This document shows positions 1-11,441 of a DNA stretch of 64,000 bases, one piece after another; within the stretch, counting starts at the first letter, position 1; each line of letters opens with the position of its first letter. Under the pieces are notes generated by a model. The model did no database searches. It was given only the letters and a program-made list of their open reading frames with translations, and had not been told where the DNA came from. The position numbers were made by a program, and so were the translations under genes. Source of the stretch: Hordeum vulgare subsp. vulgare (Eukaryota > Streptophyta > Magnoliopsida > Poales > Poaceae). The stretch covers positions 486,397,763 to 486,461,762 of the forward strand of contig NC_058524.1 of assembly GCF_904849725.1 (NCBI RefSeq). The letters run 5' to 3'.

Positions 1-255
1 AAACGGTCGGAACCCTCAACTGTGAGAGTCCTCATGTCACTCGTATTCCTCACTTGAGGCTTTTGGTAGGATTAGGCTTGGGTTGAGCATCCTGAGGAAA
101 TTCATTCCAAAGTGTAACTTCGACCCCCTTTAATAGTACGGTGTTCCTATTACTCAAATGTGAAGAAAATGAAACAGAAAGAGTAAATCTTCATGCTTCA
201 AAGTCTTTAAAGTGATTTTCTTCAGGACACACTAAATTCCTCAATTTCAGTTACA
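1..255 (-). repeat. 3' LTR (partial, internally deleted) of the SIRE-type Copia
   Basis: Positions 1-250 match roughly 12373-12623 of the right LTR. After tttcag the right LTR carries about 225 bases (12624-12848) that are missing here, and both copies then end in ttaca. The LTR is therefore cut by the window edge on the left and carries an internal deletion near its outer end. Confidence 0.85.
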
Positions 256-339
256 ACTCATTACATGAAAACTTCACAAGAGCCAAGAGTTTGTAACTTA
301 AATATAGTTCATAAGCCCCAAAAATATCCCGTTTGAAGA

Positions 340-3300
340 CTAACTCTCAAGTTTCTCCCCCTTTGTCATCAAGTGACAAAAAGGGACAAACTGGGGACTA
401 ACGCCCGTGAAGACTTCACTTCTTGGCGGTTGAGGAAGAGCCGTGACGCTTCTTGGGAGTAGTCTTCTTCCTTGGACTGGTAGCAGTGTCGAGTTGTTCT
501 TCATCAGTTTCAGTAGTGCGGAATGAAGAAAAGGAGCTGCTTCAAGGTCTGGAACTGGAATGGGCCTGAACTTCTTCTTGGGAGGCCACGAGCAGTCAAA
601 GTCTCGCTCAAAGTCCATTTCTTCAAGCTCTATCTGAGTCTTCAGATGTGCAAGTGTAGCCCAAGTGCGATCAAAAACCTCATGCAGATAGTGATGGTTG
701 AGCTTCACAGAGTTCTGTGTTTCAGTGAGGGTTTTCACAATGGCGCCAAACTGGCGTTTGACCCACTTGTGATTGCGATCCACCTTCGGGTGAAGACTGA
801 GGAGGAGCTCTCTTGTATTCATCACGCGAGGAGGAACGGGGCTTGCCGGACGAGTCTCAGTATCATCCCATGAAGAATAAGCTTTTGGCTCTCTGAACTG
901 GCCATCAAGGGGCCTACTGCCTTCTTCAATCACTGATTTTCCTTTTCCTTCAATGGGCTCGAAAGTATTCTTGTTGACCCGGATAGGAGGCATATAACCA
1001 ACATTGTTTTGGCACTCAGCGTGAAAGTTGATGCATGTCCTTGTCCTGATGAATCTCATGATCCATGGGGCATATATCTTGTGATCAAATGGACACATAG
1101 CATTGTCGGCCAAAGTCCTCAAGAAGAAATCATGGATGTTGATAGGAATACCATGAATGATGTTCAAGAGGATATTCTTCATGAGGCCTACAACATCTTC
1201 TTCATCATCATGGCCTTTGATCGGCGCGAGCACACTGCAGAGGATTTTGTAGACAGACCTTGGTGTATATTTGAGCTCGTGGACGAGGAATGTTTTTCTC
1301 GGTGATTTTCCTTCAGCCAAAGGCTTCATGAGGACTTCCATCATCCCATTGGATAGTTCACGCTCACCATAAAGCTTCACAGCCTCCTCTGAGGGAATTG
1401 GTATAGGCAGTTCACGGAGGATCTCAGTAGTAGGAGCCTTGTAGTGAGTGTTTTGTGTCATCCAGTCAAACACCCAAGTGTCAATGTCTTCAGGGTTGCC
1501 AGAGATGTGAAGAGTGGCATAGAACTGAAGAATGAGCTCATTGTTCCAGTTAGAGATGTCGGAGCACATTGGCAGCAAACCAGCGTCATGAAGTACATTG
1601 AGGACTGGCTCTAGGCACGGTATAGCTTCAAGTTCAACGTGAGGAATATGTCTGTGCTGGAATATCTTGTTTCTTCCACACAGCACAGAGGCATAGTAAT
1701 TCATCTGTGTCCTAGTCCAAAACTTCAGATGCCTCATTTGAGGCTTGTCATAGGGGTTCTCTCCAATGAAGTACATGCGCTCTTCAAAGGAATTCTCCTT
1801 TTGAAACTTTGGTCCCTTGGAGAATGGTTGACGCTGAACTGGCTGAAAATTTTGCTAAGGAACAGGAGAGGAGACAACAATTGCAGTCTCGGGGTTGAGC
1901 ACGACGAATGCATTGTCTTGGTCAGGTGCATTTTCCTCAGGGTGAGGAATTTCAGCAGCTGGGGCTTCAGGCTGAGGAGATGGCTCTGGCTGGGCGTCAG
2001 GCTGAGGGGCTTGCTCTGACTGTGCATCTGGCTGAGGAATAGTTTCATCTTGCTCAAGTGGAGGAGTTGGGTCAGCCTGTTCCTCATCTTGAAGATTTTG
2101 CTCAGAGCTTTGAATTTCATCAGCTTGAGGATTTTCAGTGTGTTCTTCCTCAGCTAGCTTGGTGGCAGAGGCAGTTTCATCAGCTGGTGCAGCTGATCCT
2201 TGAGCAGTGTATTTCTGAGGAATGAAGGGCTGAGGACTGTCATCAATATGAATTTCTTCATCAGTGTGTTCCTCAGAGGCGGCATCCTTCATTTCCTCAT
2301 CTGCCCCTTTCGCTTGATCATCAAGGATGACCATTTCATAAGAAGGAGCGACATTTAGGGGCACAGGGTCCGGAGGAGCAGTCTCTTCAAGCGCTTTGAG
2401 GCGCTTGGCCTCTGTTTCTTCTTCTATTGAGGAGGCCTTTCTCTTTTTGGCTTCCTTCTCAGCAGCCCTGGTTTTCTTCACGTCTGATGCAGACGAAGTC
2501 ATCTTCTTAACCTTTGCAACTTTTGGTGAAGGGGTTCTCTTGACAGATTCTTCAGCTGGTTTTGAGGAACCAGCTGGAGCAGAGTCATCAGCTTGCTTTG
2601 ATTAAGCAGCTGGGTCAGGGGAAGTCTCATCAGCTGCAGCAGATTCATCAGCTGGAGCTTCCATGATGATTTCTTCAATAGCCGGTACATCTACACGGCT
2701 TTCTTGGTGTATTTCCTCAGCTTGAGGAGATTCATCTGCTGGCTCCTCAATCAAGGGTTGGGAAGTTGGTGCTGGAGGTGCAGCCTTCTTGTTGTAGTCA
2801 TCAACAGCTTTAGTAGCCAGCTTGATGAAATTGCTCTTGAGACTCTTACGATCTGACAGCTTGGAGTACTTGTCAGTCAAATTCTTCAGCTCAGCCTGTA
2901 TTGATACCAGTGCATCAGGCGTCAAGCTGAGGAGATTCTGCTTAAGGAATTTCTCCTTTTTAAGCTTTGCAACCTTGGCCCGCTTGGCCTGCTGTTCTTT
3001 CCACTTGGCTTCATTGATGAAAGTGGCCACCATGTGGCTGATGCTAGGGGGAAGTTTCAAATCATCAAGCGGAGTGTTTGGGTCCTCATACCAGATGTTG
3101 ATATAGTCTAGGAGGACCTTGGGGTCCATGGCCAGAGGAATGGCGCTGCCTGATGCTTGAGCTACTCTTTCCTGCTTGTTTTTTATTATGGCTTGCAGGG
3201 TTTGATCATCATATGCATCACTGCCCTCTGATGCAGACGGAACGGTGATGATTTTGCTGGGGCTCGGCAGAGTTGCTCTTTCAGCAGACACCTGAGTCTT

Positions 3301-3984
3301 CACCGGAGGTGGTGAAGACTTTGTCTCCGAGCTGGTTGCAGCCGGGAGTGAGGAGCTGGAGGTGGCGGTCATTGGCTTCATGACTGGCTTCTGTATTGGT
3401 GTTTCTTGAGGCTTTGGTGGTGGTGCTGAGGATTTTGGAGCTGAGGGTTTTGGAGCTGATGGTTTTGTAGCTGAGGGCTTTGTAACTGATGCCTGAGCAG
3501 ACTTCTCTTGAGGATTTGGAGCCCTTGGCTTTGATGGCACAGACTGCGGTTGAGGAATTGCTGAACCAAATGTCTCAGCGGCAGAGGAAGTAGCTGCAGC
3601 TGAGGCAGCAGCTGAGGATTCATTGAATTTCCTCACTGCAGCATTTGCCTGCTTCTTGAGCTTAGCCAGATGTTTTTCCTTCTCATCTGGATAGTCATCA
3701 AGGGTCTTGAGGCTTGAGGGATGTGCTACTTGATGAGCCTCAAGTGGGGCCCGTTTCCCAGGGGGCTTCACAGCGAATTTCTTCGCATACTTGGCAGTTA
3801 CAAACCTGTATTCCTTCCATTCCTTCGCCCATCGGCATTCTATCTTCTGCAACCGGCTCTTTCTCTTGGCCATTGTCTCATTTTCATCAGGTGTGCAATA
3901 GTCCAAGTAAATATCCTCAGGGATATCCACAGTTGTGTTTTGCTCAAGTTTCTTTCCTCCCTTCTGTTTTCTGTCATCCTCCAT
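340..3984 (-). pseudogene. Third (env-like/additional) ORF of the SIRE-type Copia, two in-frame stops
   Basis: Downstream of pol and on the same strand, one reading frame runs from an ATG at 3984 to a stop at 340, about 1,214 codons. It is broken only by a TAA at 2604-2602 and a TAG at 1857-1855, with no frameshift. The N-terminal part is lysine-rich. The middle is rich in A, P, E, S and K with repeats such as PSAPKPSAPKSSAP. The last 480 or so codons look globular and include WNNELILQFYATLH. A related, more broken ORF lies at 36640-37780. In this lineage such an ORF has been called env-like, but I see no clear signal peptide or membrane anchor, so I assign no function. It ends in a polypurine tract around 352-362. 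Confidence 0.82.
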
Positions 3985-4064
3985 TTTCTTCAACTGAGGA
4001 TTTTGCTGATGAGATTGAACTCTTGAGGATTCTGATGAGACTTGAAGATTTTATTCAAGAAACG

Positions 4065-4457
4065 CTGCAAATGAGTTAATGTGATGAGAACCGAGTGATT
4101 CATCAGGTGACATGTGTGTACCTGTGAACAGAGTATAGTTGCGAGGAATTTGGAGAGGTCATATGCGTTCTCAGATTTGAAGAAATTAAAAAGTTTGATA
4201 GTTGAGGAATTTAACCAGTGGTTGAGGAATTTTCCTAAGCATACTGTTCTTGGGTTCCAGAGTTGTACAGATCCGAAAATTCACACAATTGAGGAATCTC
4301 GTGAAAATCTTAGATGCTTAGTGAAGTTCATCAATGGTGTGGTGATAGGCAGTGTTTGAGGAATCAAGTGCATATCGATTCTTGAGGAAAAACAGATTTC
4401 ACATAGAAGATGTAAAATAGTAGATCTAACTTGTTGTAAAAATGGGATGTTATTTAC
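4065..4457 (-). other. Putative 393-nt intron in the leader of the third ORF
   Basis: On the minus strand a donor of the form AAGG|GTAAAT falls at 4457. An acceptor with a branch-like TTAACTCAT followed by TTTGCAG falls at 4065. Splicing would join a GC-rich non-coding leader (about 4700-4458) to the exon that holds the third-ORF ATG at 3984. The frame upstream of that ATG closes at a TAA, so the leader would be untranslated. This is a prediction from motif quality and position only. Confidence 0.45.
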
Positions 4458-4730
4458 CCTTGAAGGAGCACACGAAGAACACAGAGAAGTTGTGTAGAGA
4501 GGCTCTTCGGTCGAGTGTCCAATGCGCCCTAACCCGGCGACAGAGGACGTCTATGGCGGCGGCGGACGAAGATGGTACGACTCCGGCGTGGTTCCGGCGA
4601 CGGAGAAGTCGGGGCAGTGAAGCTCTTCCTCACCGGCGACGAGACTTCCAACGATGGCACTAGGGTTCGGTGTTGTTTGCTGTAGCAGGAGAGCGATAGG
4701 GCGAAGAAGAGTTTGTCGAGGGGGGTAGGG

Positions 4731-4742
4731 ACATATTTATAG
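4731..4742 (-). promoter_or_regulatory. Putative TATA box of an internal promoter for the third ORF
   Basis: The minus strand reads CTATAAATATGT here, followed by a C-rich leader that includes the plant-like 5' UTR word CCGAACCCTAG and a GC-rich stretch near 4520-4640. GC content rises sharply against the AT-rich surroundings. It lies between the pol stop (5466) and the third-ORF start (3984), so it is well placed to drive a separate mRNA. No expression evidence is available from sequence. Confidence 0.45.
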
Positions 4743-5465
4743 CCAGACAGTTACTGTTGGCGCGAAGATTTCGGACCAAACAGCCCGTGCCTCTACGTCT
4801 CCGCAGGACATGTGTAGTTCCCGAACAAGGCGGTGGAGATAGTGGAGATCATGGTTATCCGAACGTGGGAAGTGGGGTTCAGTTACTGTGCATTAAAGAA
4901 TTTTTTTTTGAAGATTTGAGGACTTTCGTTACAAAATCATCAGCTGACAAGGACGCAGTGAGGATTTTGAACAAAGTTTCAAGTAGAACGCATATGAAGA
5001 ATTGAATAGACTGGATGAGTATAGCATAGAGGGAAAGTAGGGTCCGATCACATTCACTTAGAAGAAATATCTACTTGAAGAAATAGCTCTAAGTGAATGC
5101 TGTTGAGGACTTGAAATCACAGTCTATTTAGTCAAATAAAAGTCATCAAGTGTTTTTGAAGATTTTGTGATAAATCGTCACAATGAAGAACAACTGCTTT
5201 GAAGAAAAAACACATTTTGAGGAAATGGAACATTTGAAGAAAATCAACTTGAGGAATTTCACATTGGGTTGTGGTGTGACCCACCATATAAGAATGTTGA
5301 TTACAGACGCCGCGTACAATTGTTGTAGGGCCGTGAGAATAAATTTCTTCGTTGATTTCTTCACATTCAGAGTGATATTCTTCATCAGTTGAAGAAAATC
5401 GATTCATCATGTGTTGCACATCTAAGTCATCAATTTTGCATAAGTGTTAGGATGTGTGCATGTTT
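4743..5465. other. Non-coding spacer between pol and the third-ORF leader
   Basis: AT-rich sequence with many GAAGAA/GAGGAA words and no coding frame of note. A 12-bp perfect inverted repeat lies at 5051-5099 (separate entry). Nothing else is recognised. Confidence 0.6.
5051..5099. repeat. Perfect 12-bp inverted repeat with 25-nt loop
   Basis: CATTCACTTAGA (5051-5062) and TCTAAGTGAATG (5088-5099) are exact reverse complements. The hairpin lies in the spacer between pol and the third-ORF promoter region. Confidence 0.8.
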
Positions 5466-8400
5466 TTACAAAACATTTGAAGATTCTAAGATATTTAGCT
5501 CACACCGCAACTTGCAAAACCTTTTCTCATCCAAGGGCTTAGTGAAGATATCTGCCAGTTGATCATCAGTCTTCACATGATCGATGAGGATATTGCCCTT
5601 GAGGACATGGTCCTGAAGAAAATGATGATGAATCTGGATGTGCTTGGTCTTCGAGTGCTATACTGGGTTGTATCAATCTTGATTGCACTCTCATTGTCAC
5701 GGTAGAGAGGCACATTCTTCATGTTGATGCCGTAGTCCTTGAGGGTTTGCTTCATCCATAGTAATTGAGCACAACATGAACCAGCAGCAATGTACTCAGC
5801 TTCGGTAGTGGAGAGTGATACGCAGTTCTGCTTCTTTGAGGACCAGCAAACTAGTGATCTTCCGAGGAAATGGCATGTGCCAGAAGTTGACTTGCGATCC
5901 ACACGGTCACCAGCATAGTCAGAATTAGAATACCCTGCCAGATGAAGATTTGAGCCCTTGGGATACCATAATCCTAATGTTGGTGTGTGAGCTAAGTATC
6001 GAAGAATATGCTTCACAGCCTTATGGTGTGATTCCTTAGGTTTTGCTTGAAAACGTGCACACATGCAAACACTAAGCATTATATCTGGCCTAGATGCAGA
6101 TAGATACAATAAAGAGCCAATCATAGAGCGATATACCTGCTGATCGAAATCTTTACCATTTTCATCAGTGCCGAGGTGGCCGTTGGTAGGCATTGGAGTC
6201 TTGGCACCTTTGCATTCATGCATGTCGAATTTCCTCAGAACATCCTTGAGGTATTTCACCTGTGATATGAAGATTCCATTGCGTTGCTTACGAATTTGAA
6301 GACCTGAGAAGAATTTCAGCTCCCCCATCATGGACATTTGATATTCTTCACTCATCATGTAAGCAAATTCATCACTGTATCGTTTGTCAGTACAGCCAAA
6401 TATGGTATCATCGACATATATTTGACACACAAATAGCTCATTATCATAGGATTTAGTGAAAAGAGTTGGATCGAGTGAACCAGGTTCGAAGCCTTTCTTC
6501 ATGAGGAATTCCTTCAATGTATCATACCATGCCCGAGGGGCTTGCTTGAGACCATAAAGAGCCTTTTTGAGTTTGAAGACTTTGTCTGGATTCTTTGGAT
6601 CCTCAAAACCTGGGGGCTGAGCAACATATACTTCTTCCTCAAGCTTACCATTGAGGAATGCACTTTTCACATCCATTTGATATAAGATGATGTTATGATG
6701 ATTAGCATAAGCAAGTAGTATTCGAATAGCTTCAAGTCTAGCAACAGGTGCAAAAGTTTCATCGAAATCTATTCCTTCAACCTTGGTGTAGCCTTGGGCT
6801 ACAAGTCGTGCCTTGTTCCTCACCACTTGACCATCCTCATCTTGCTTGTTTCGGAAAATCCACTTGGTGCCGATGATGTTGTGCTTGCGAGGATCTGGTC
6901 GTTTGACAAGCTCCCATACGTCATTCAGCTTGAATTGAAGAAGTTCGTCTTGCATAGCGTGGATCCACTCCGGTTCCAAAAAAGCCTCAGCAACTTTTGA
7001 GGGTTCTGTGATGGATACAAAGGAAAAATGCCCACAAAAGTTAACTAAGTGTGAAGCTTTTGAGCGAGTGAGAGGACCTGGCGCATTGATGTCGTTGAGG
7101 ATTTTGTCAAGTTCTACTTCATTTGCAATCCTCGGATGAGCAGGTTGAGGATTTCGTCTGGGCTGAGGAAGTGGTTCTGGTGCAATTTCTTCAGGAGCAT
7201 CTTCTTGATTTTCATGAGTGATGGGGATCGTTTCTTCACCAATTTCCTCAGTGGGGACAATGTCTTCAGTAGGTTTGAGCTTTATTGCTTCCTCAGGAGA
7301 CAGCTTATCTGGATCAGAAGGCAATTCCTCTCTTTGCGAGCCATTAGTTTCATCGAACCGCACATCTACAGTCTCAACAACTTTGTTGTGATAGTTGTTG
7401 AAGACTCTGTAGGTGTGCGAGTCCTTTCCATAACCGAGCATAAAACCTTCATGTGCCTTAGGTGCAAATTTTGAGCTATGGTGAGGATCTCTAATCCAAC
7501 ATTTTGCACCGAAGACTTTGAAATAACTTACATTGGGTTTCTTGTCAATGAGGAGTTCATATGAGGTTTTCTTGAGGAATTTGTGAAGATATACCCTGTT
7601 GATGATATGGCATGCAGTGTTGATTGCTTCAGGCCAAAAGCGACGAGGAGTGTGATATTCTTCAAGCATAGTTCTTGCCATTTCAACCAGAGTCCTGTTC
7701 TTCCTTTCGACGACACCATTCTGCTGAGGAGTATAAGGAGCAAATAATTCGTGAGTAATACCAAGTTCATCAAGATAATCATCAAGACCAGTGTTTTTGA
7801 ACTCGGTTCCATTATCACTTCTGATATGTTTGATCTTGATGCCAAAGTTTGTCGAGGCCCTTGAAGAAAATCGTTTGAAGATTTCCTGCACTTCAGTTTT
7901 ATACACTATGATATGCACCCATGTATATCTGGAATAATCATCAACTATGACGAAGCCATATAAAGATGCTGCATTGGTTAGTGTGGCATAGTGAGTAGGT
8001 CCAAATAGATCCATATGAAGCAATTCGAACGGACGTGTAGTGGTCATGATAGTCTTCGAGGGATGCTTGGATCTGGTCATTTTCCCAGATTCACAAGCAC
8101 CACAGAGATGATCCTTGAGGAATTTGTCTGATTCGATGCCGATGACATGCTTCTTCTTCGCGAGCATGTGCAAATTCCTCATGCGTGCATGACCTAGTCT
8201 TCGGTGCCACAGCCATCCTTCTGAGGTTTTTGCTAGTAAGCAAGTGGCTGGTTGAGGACCTATAGAAAAATCAACAATGTACAAATCCCCTCTTATTACA
8301 CCTTCGAAGACTTTGGATCTGTCAGATTCCATGATGACTACACATCTATATCTACCAAAGATAACAATCATATCAAGATCACAAAGCATCCAGACTGACA

Positions 8401-8650
8401 TGAGGTTAAAACCAAGGGATTCAACAAGCATCACTTTGTCCATATGCCTATCCTTGGAAATAGCCACTTTGCCAAGTCCCAATACCTTGCTTTTACCTTT
8501 GTCAGCATATGTGATTTTCTTCAGAGGTGATGGAGTTAGTGGCATATTCATCAGCAAGCTTTTATCACCAGTCATGTGATGTGTGCAGCCACTATCAAGA
8601 ACCCACTCAGTATTCTTGGGTTTGTCATCCTCCAGATGAATTAGTACAGC
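5466..8650 (-). pseudogene. Copia pol: protease end, integrase, reverse transcriptase, RNase H
   Basis: A protease fragment [10 protein letters not shown] lies just inside the frame, downstream of a TAA at 8653-8651. After it come the integrase zinc-binding region (LWHRRLGH, then CGACESGK) and a core with [15 protein letters not shown] and [10 protein letters not shown], so the D, D and E residues are present. The connection KVFGAKCW leads to reverse transcriptase with [23 protein letters not shown] and YVDD, and then to RNase H with [14 protein letters not shown] and [10 protein letters not shown] frameshift near 5660 throws the last part into another frame, which ends at a TAA at 5468-5466. 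The 1000-residue open frame is otherwise intact. The motifs are clearly Copia. Confidence 0.92.
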
Positions 8651-9117
8651 TTACCATCTCATATGCTTCAGATTTGAAGAATATGATATCAATTTCATCA
8701 GATAAGAATTTCATCACAACAGAAATATAAGGACGTGTGAAATATTTCTATTTCATCAATCATTAGCTTGTGTCCTATCAAGCATTTCCTCAGGTCTCCA
8801 GTAAATTCTTCAGATGATGATTTTTCATCTCGAGACCTGACCTGCAGAAGTGATTAGTTCGATTTCTTCACCACCCACATCTGAAGGGGTGGCAAAGCAT
8901 TCATCATCCTGCGAGCACCATATGAGAAAGTTGGCATTGAAGCTAATGCACTTCTCTTAACAGTAGGGGGATTAAAGTACTCATATGAATATGCAGAGAA
9001 CTAGTTTGAGGATTTATGAACATAATGATTTGAAGAGTAACGCTCATATTCATATTCCTTGTAGTTTCCCTGCATGTTAGACGCATTAGCACGGGTACGA
9101 GCATAATTTTGACCAGT
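8651..9117 (-). pseudogene. Degraded gag-protease junction
   Basis: The frame of the gag ORF continues here with recognisable linker residues but is closed by several stops, including those ending the gag ORF at 9118, one near 9003 and one near 8860. No intact domain remains. It joins the gag ORF to the protease fragment at about 8600. Confidence 0.7.
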
Positions 9118-11374
9118 TTAGGATTTTAATCCTCTTGAAGACTTTGGTCCTCCTGAGGAATTTGCTCTGGGGTTCAGATTCTTCAGTGGTGGTGTCATAA
9201 GGACATTCACCTGAAGATTTTCAAGACAGCTTTTGGGAACCCAGATTTTTCTCAAGGGAGGGCCATTCCTGCAGTTAGTTCCAACATATCGAGCAAATAC
9301 TTCACCAGATTGATTTTTAAACAGTTTATAGTTGGAGTCAAATGACTCATCTGAGGAATAGGATAATTCACATGAAAAGCCAGTTAGATTAGATGGATCA
9401 AAAGGAGGCCCAGTAGCAGCAACCCATGAGGTTTTGGGATACTGCTCAGGTTTCCAATAAGATCCATCAGCATTTAATTTCCTCTCAAAGACAATTCCTT
9501 CTTTCCTCGGGTTCCTGTTCAAGATCTGCTTTTTGAGCACATCACAAAGGGTTTGATGTCCTTTGAGGCTTTTGTATATGCCTGTCACATAAAATTCCTT
9601 CAACCCTGCATTTTCATCAGTAACATTTGTGTTTTCCTCAAGTGAGGAAATAGACACAACAGGTGCAGTTGAAGAATTTGTAGCAATAGTAGCATTTGAT
9701 GATTCTGGTGAGGAATTAGCAGTTTCGCGTTCAATGCATTTAAGACATGGAGGAATGAATTCAACTTGACCAGCGCTGATCTGTTGAGCTAGTAATGAAT
9801 CATTTTCCATACAAAGATCATCATGAGACATCCTCAGCTTCTCAAGATCAAGCTTCCTTTGAATAAATTCATAGGAAAGCTTCTCATGATCAGCGAGGAG
9901 TGTATCATAACGATCCTGAAGATTATCAAATCTAGACTGAAGACTTTTCACATCTTCAGTGAGGATTTGGGTAAGGTTCATTTCATCATTCAACAGATCA
10001 TCACTTTTATCTAGCAGTTTTTGAAGCTTTTCCAGGGCAGTTTGTTGTTTAGTGGCAATGATAGCAAGTTTACTGTAACTGGGTTTTTTATAATCATCAG
10101 GTTCAGAGTCACTTGAATCAGAGTAGGGGGCATTATTTGGTACCTTTGAACCTTTTGCCATGAAGCAATAGGTTGGAGCGAAGTCATCAGCATAGTCATC
10201 AGTGTGGATGGTGCAATCATTTTCTTGAAGATTGAAGATTGACTTGCTGACAAAAGTGGTCGCCAGTGCAAGACTAGCCTGTCCGGATTCTGAGTCTTCA
10301 TCAGAACCCTCTTCTTCATCACATTCCTCTCATTCTGCCTCGGAGTCCATTTCCTTGCCAATAAGTGCCCGAGCCTTTCTGAAACTAGTCTTCTTGTGCG
10401 ATGAGGGCTTTGAAGATGAGGATTTTGAAGATTTCTTCTTCTTTTTCGAGTCATCAGAACTGTCATCCTTGTATTTCTTCTTCTTTGATTCCTTTCCCCA
10501 ACTGGGACAATCAGCAATGTAATGACCTGATTTCTTGCACTTGTGGCAGGTTCTTTTCTTGTAGTCCTGAGATGAATATTCTAATTTCCTCATGTCTCTT
10601 CTTGAACATTTACCGAACTGGCCACGTCGTGTAAACCTCTGGAATTTCCTCACGAGCATTGCAAGCTCCTGTCCAAATTCTTCAGGGTCACCAATGCTGT
10701 CATCTGAATCTTCTTCTTCAGATGAGGAAATTGCTCTAGCCTTCAGTGCACGTGGTCTAGAATAGCTTGGTCCATATAGATCTTTCTTCTCTTGTAGCTG
10801 GAATTCATGAGTATTTAGCCTTTCGAGTATATCAGCTGGATCAAGCATCTTGTACTCTGGTCTTTCTTGAATCATCAGAACTAAAGTATAAAATGAAGAA
10901 TCCAAAGATCTCGGCAGTTTCTTCACAACTTCGTGATCAGTAATGTATCGAGCTCCCAGTGCTTGCAGTTCATTTGATATGTCAGTGAGGCGATCAAAAG
11001 TGTCTTGGTGGCTTTCATTGTCATGTCTCTTGAAGCGATTGAAGAGATTGCGAGGTTGATACTCCTTCATTTACTTTGCAAAGTCTCTCCCAGATCAGTG
11101 TTGCAGAGCCCAAAGCACTTACTCTTCCAAACTGGCCTGGGCTCAGATGGCCACAGATGATATTCTTCGCTTGAGAATTGAGTTGCTTGAATTTCTTCAC
11201 ATCAGCAGCACAGACACTAGCAGAGATGATGGGGACGCCATGTTCCATAATATACCAGAGATCATTATCAATAGCTTGTAGATGCATTTGCATCTTGTTC
11301 TTCGAGAAGGGAAAGTTCTTTTCTTCGAAGGTAGGACATGCTGCAGTCACCTTAAACATGCCTGCAGTCGACAT
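9118..11374 (-). pseudogene. Copia gag with zinc knuckle and coiled-coil tail, frameshifted and with an internal stop
   Basis: The gag starts at 11374 (MSTAGMFKVTAACPTFEEKN). It has the N-terminal region with WERL and changes frame near 11045. It then continues through NLFNRFKRHDNESHQDTF to the CCHC knuckle CHKCKKSGHYIADC near 10530, followed by a lysine/serine-rich basic stretch. A TGA at 10332-10330 closes the frame, but the same frame runs on through an acidic stretch to a second segment (10161-9118) with long heptad-like leucine/aspartate patterns such as LQSRFDNLQDRYDTLL. A long gag with a coiled-coil C-terminus fits the SIRE lineage. One frameshift and one stop make it non-functional as it stands. 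Confidence 0.88.
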
Positions 11375-11427
11375 AACTAAAACTCCAGGTGGTTAAACCA
11401 AAATCACACAGAACAAGGGAGTACCTT

Positions 11428-11439
11428 GCTCTGATACCA
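11428..11439 (-). promoter_or_regulatory. Primer binding site of the SIRE-type Copia
   Basis: The minus strand reads TGGTATCAGAGC, the tRNA-Met complementary site common in plant Copia elements, two bases inside the LTR end. It fixes the element's orientation as minus and the right-hand repeat as the 5' LTR. Confidence 0.93.
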
Positions 11440-11441
11440 AT

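Noticed and set aside
4442..4663. Plus-strand 73-codon GC-rich ORF
   Set aside because: It lies antisense to the GC-rich leader of the third ORF, and has no homologous motif.
11428..11439. Possible tRNA gene remnant
   Set aside because: Only the primer-site complement is present; there is no cloverleaf.
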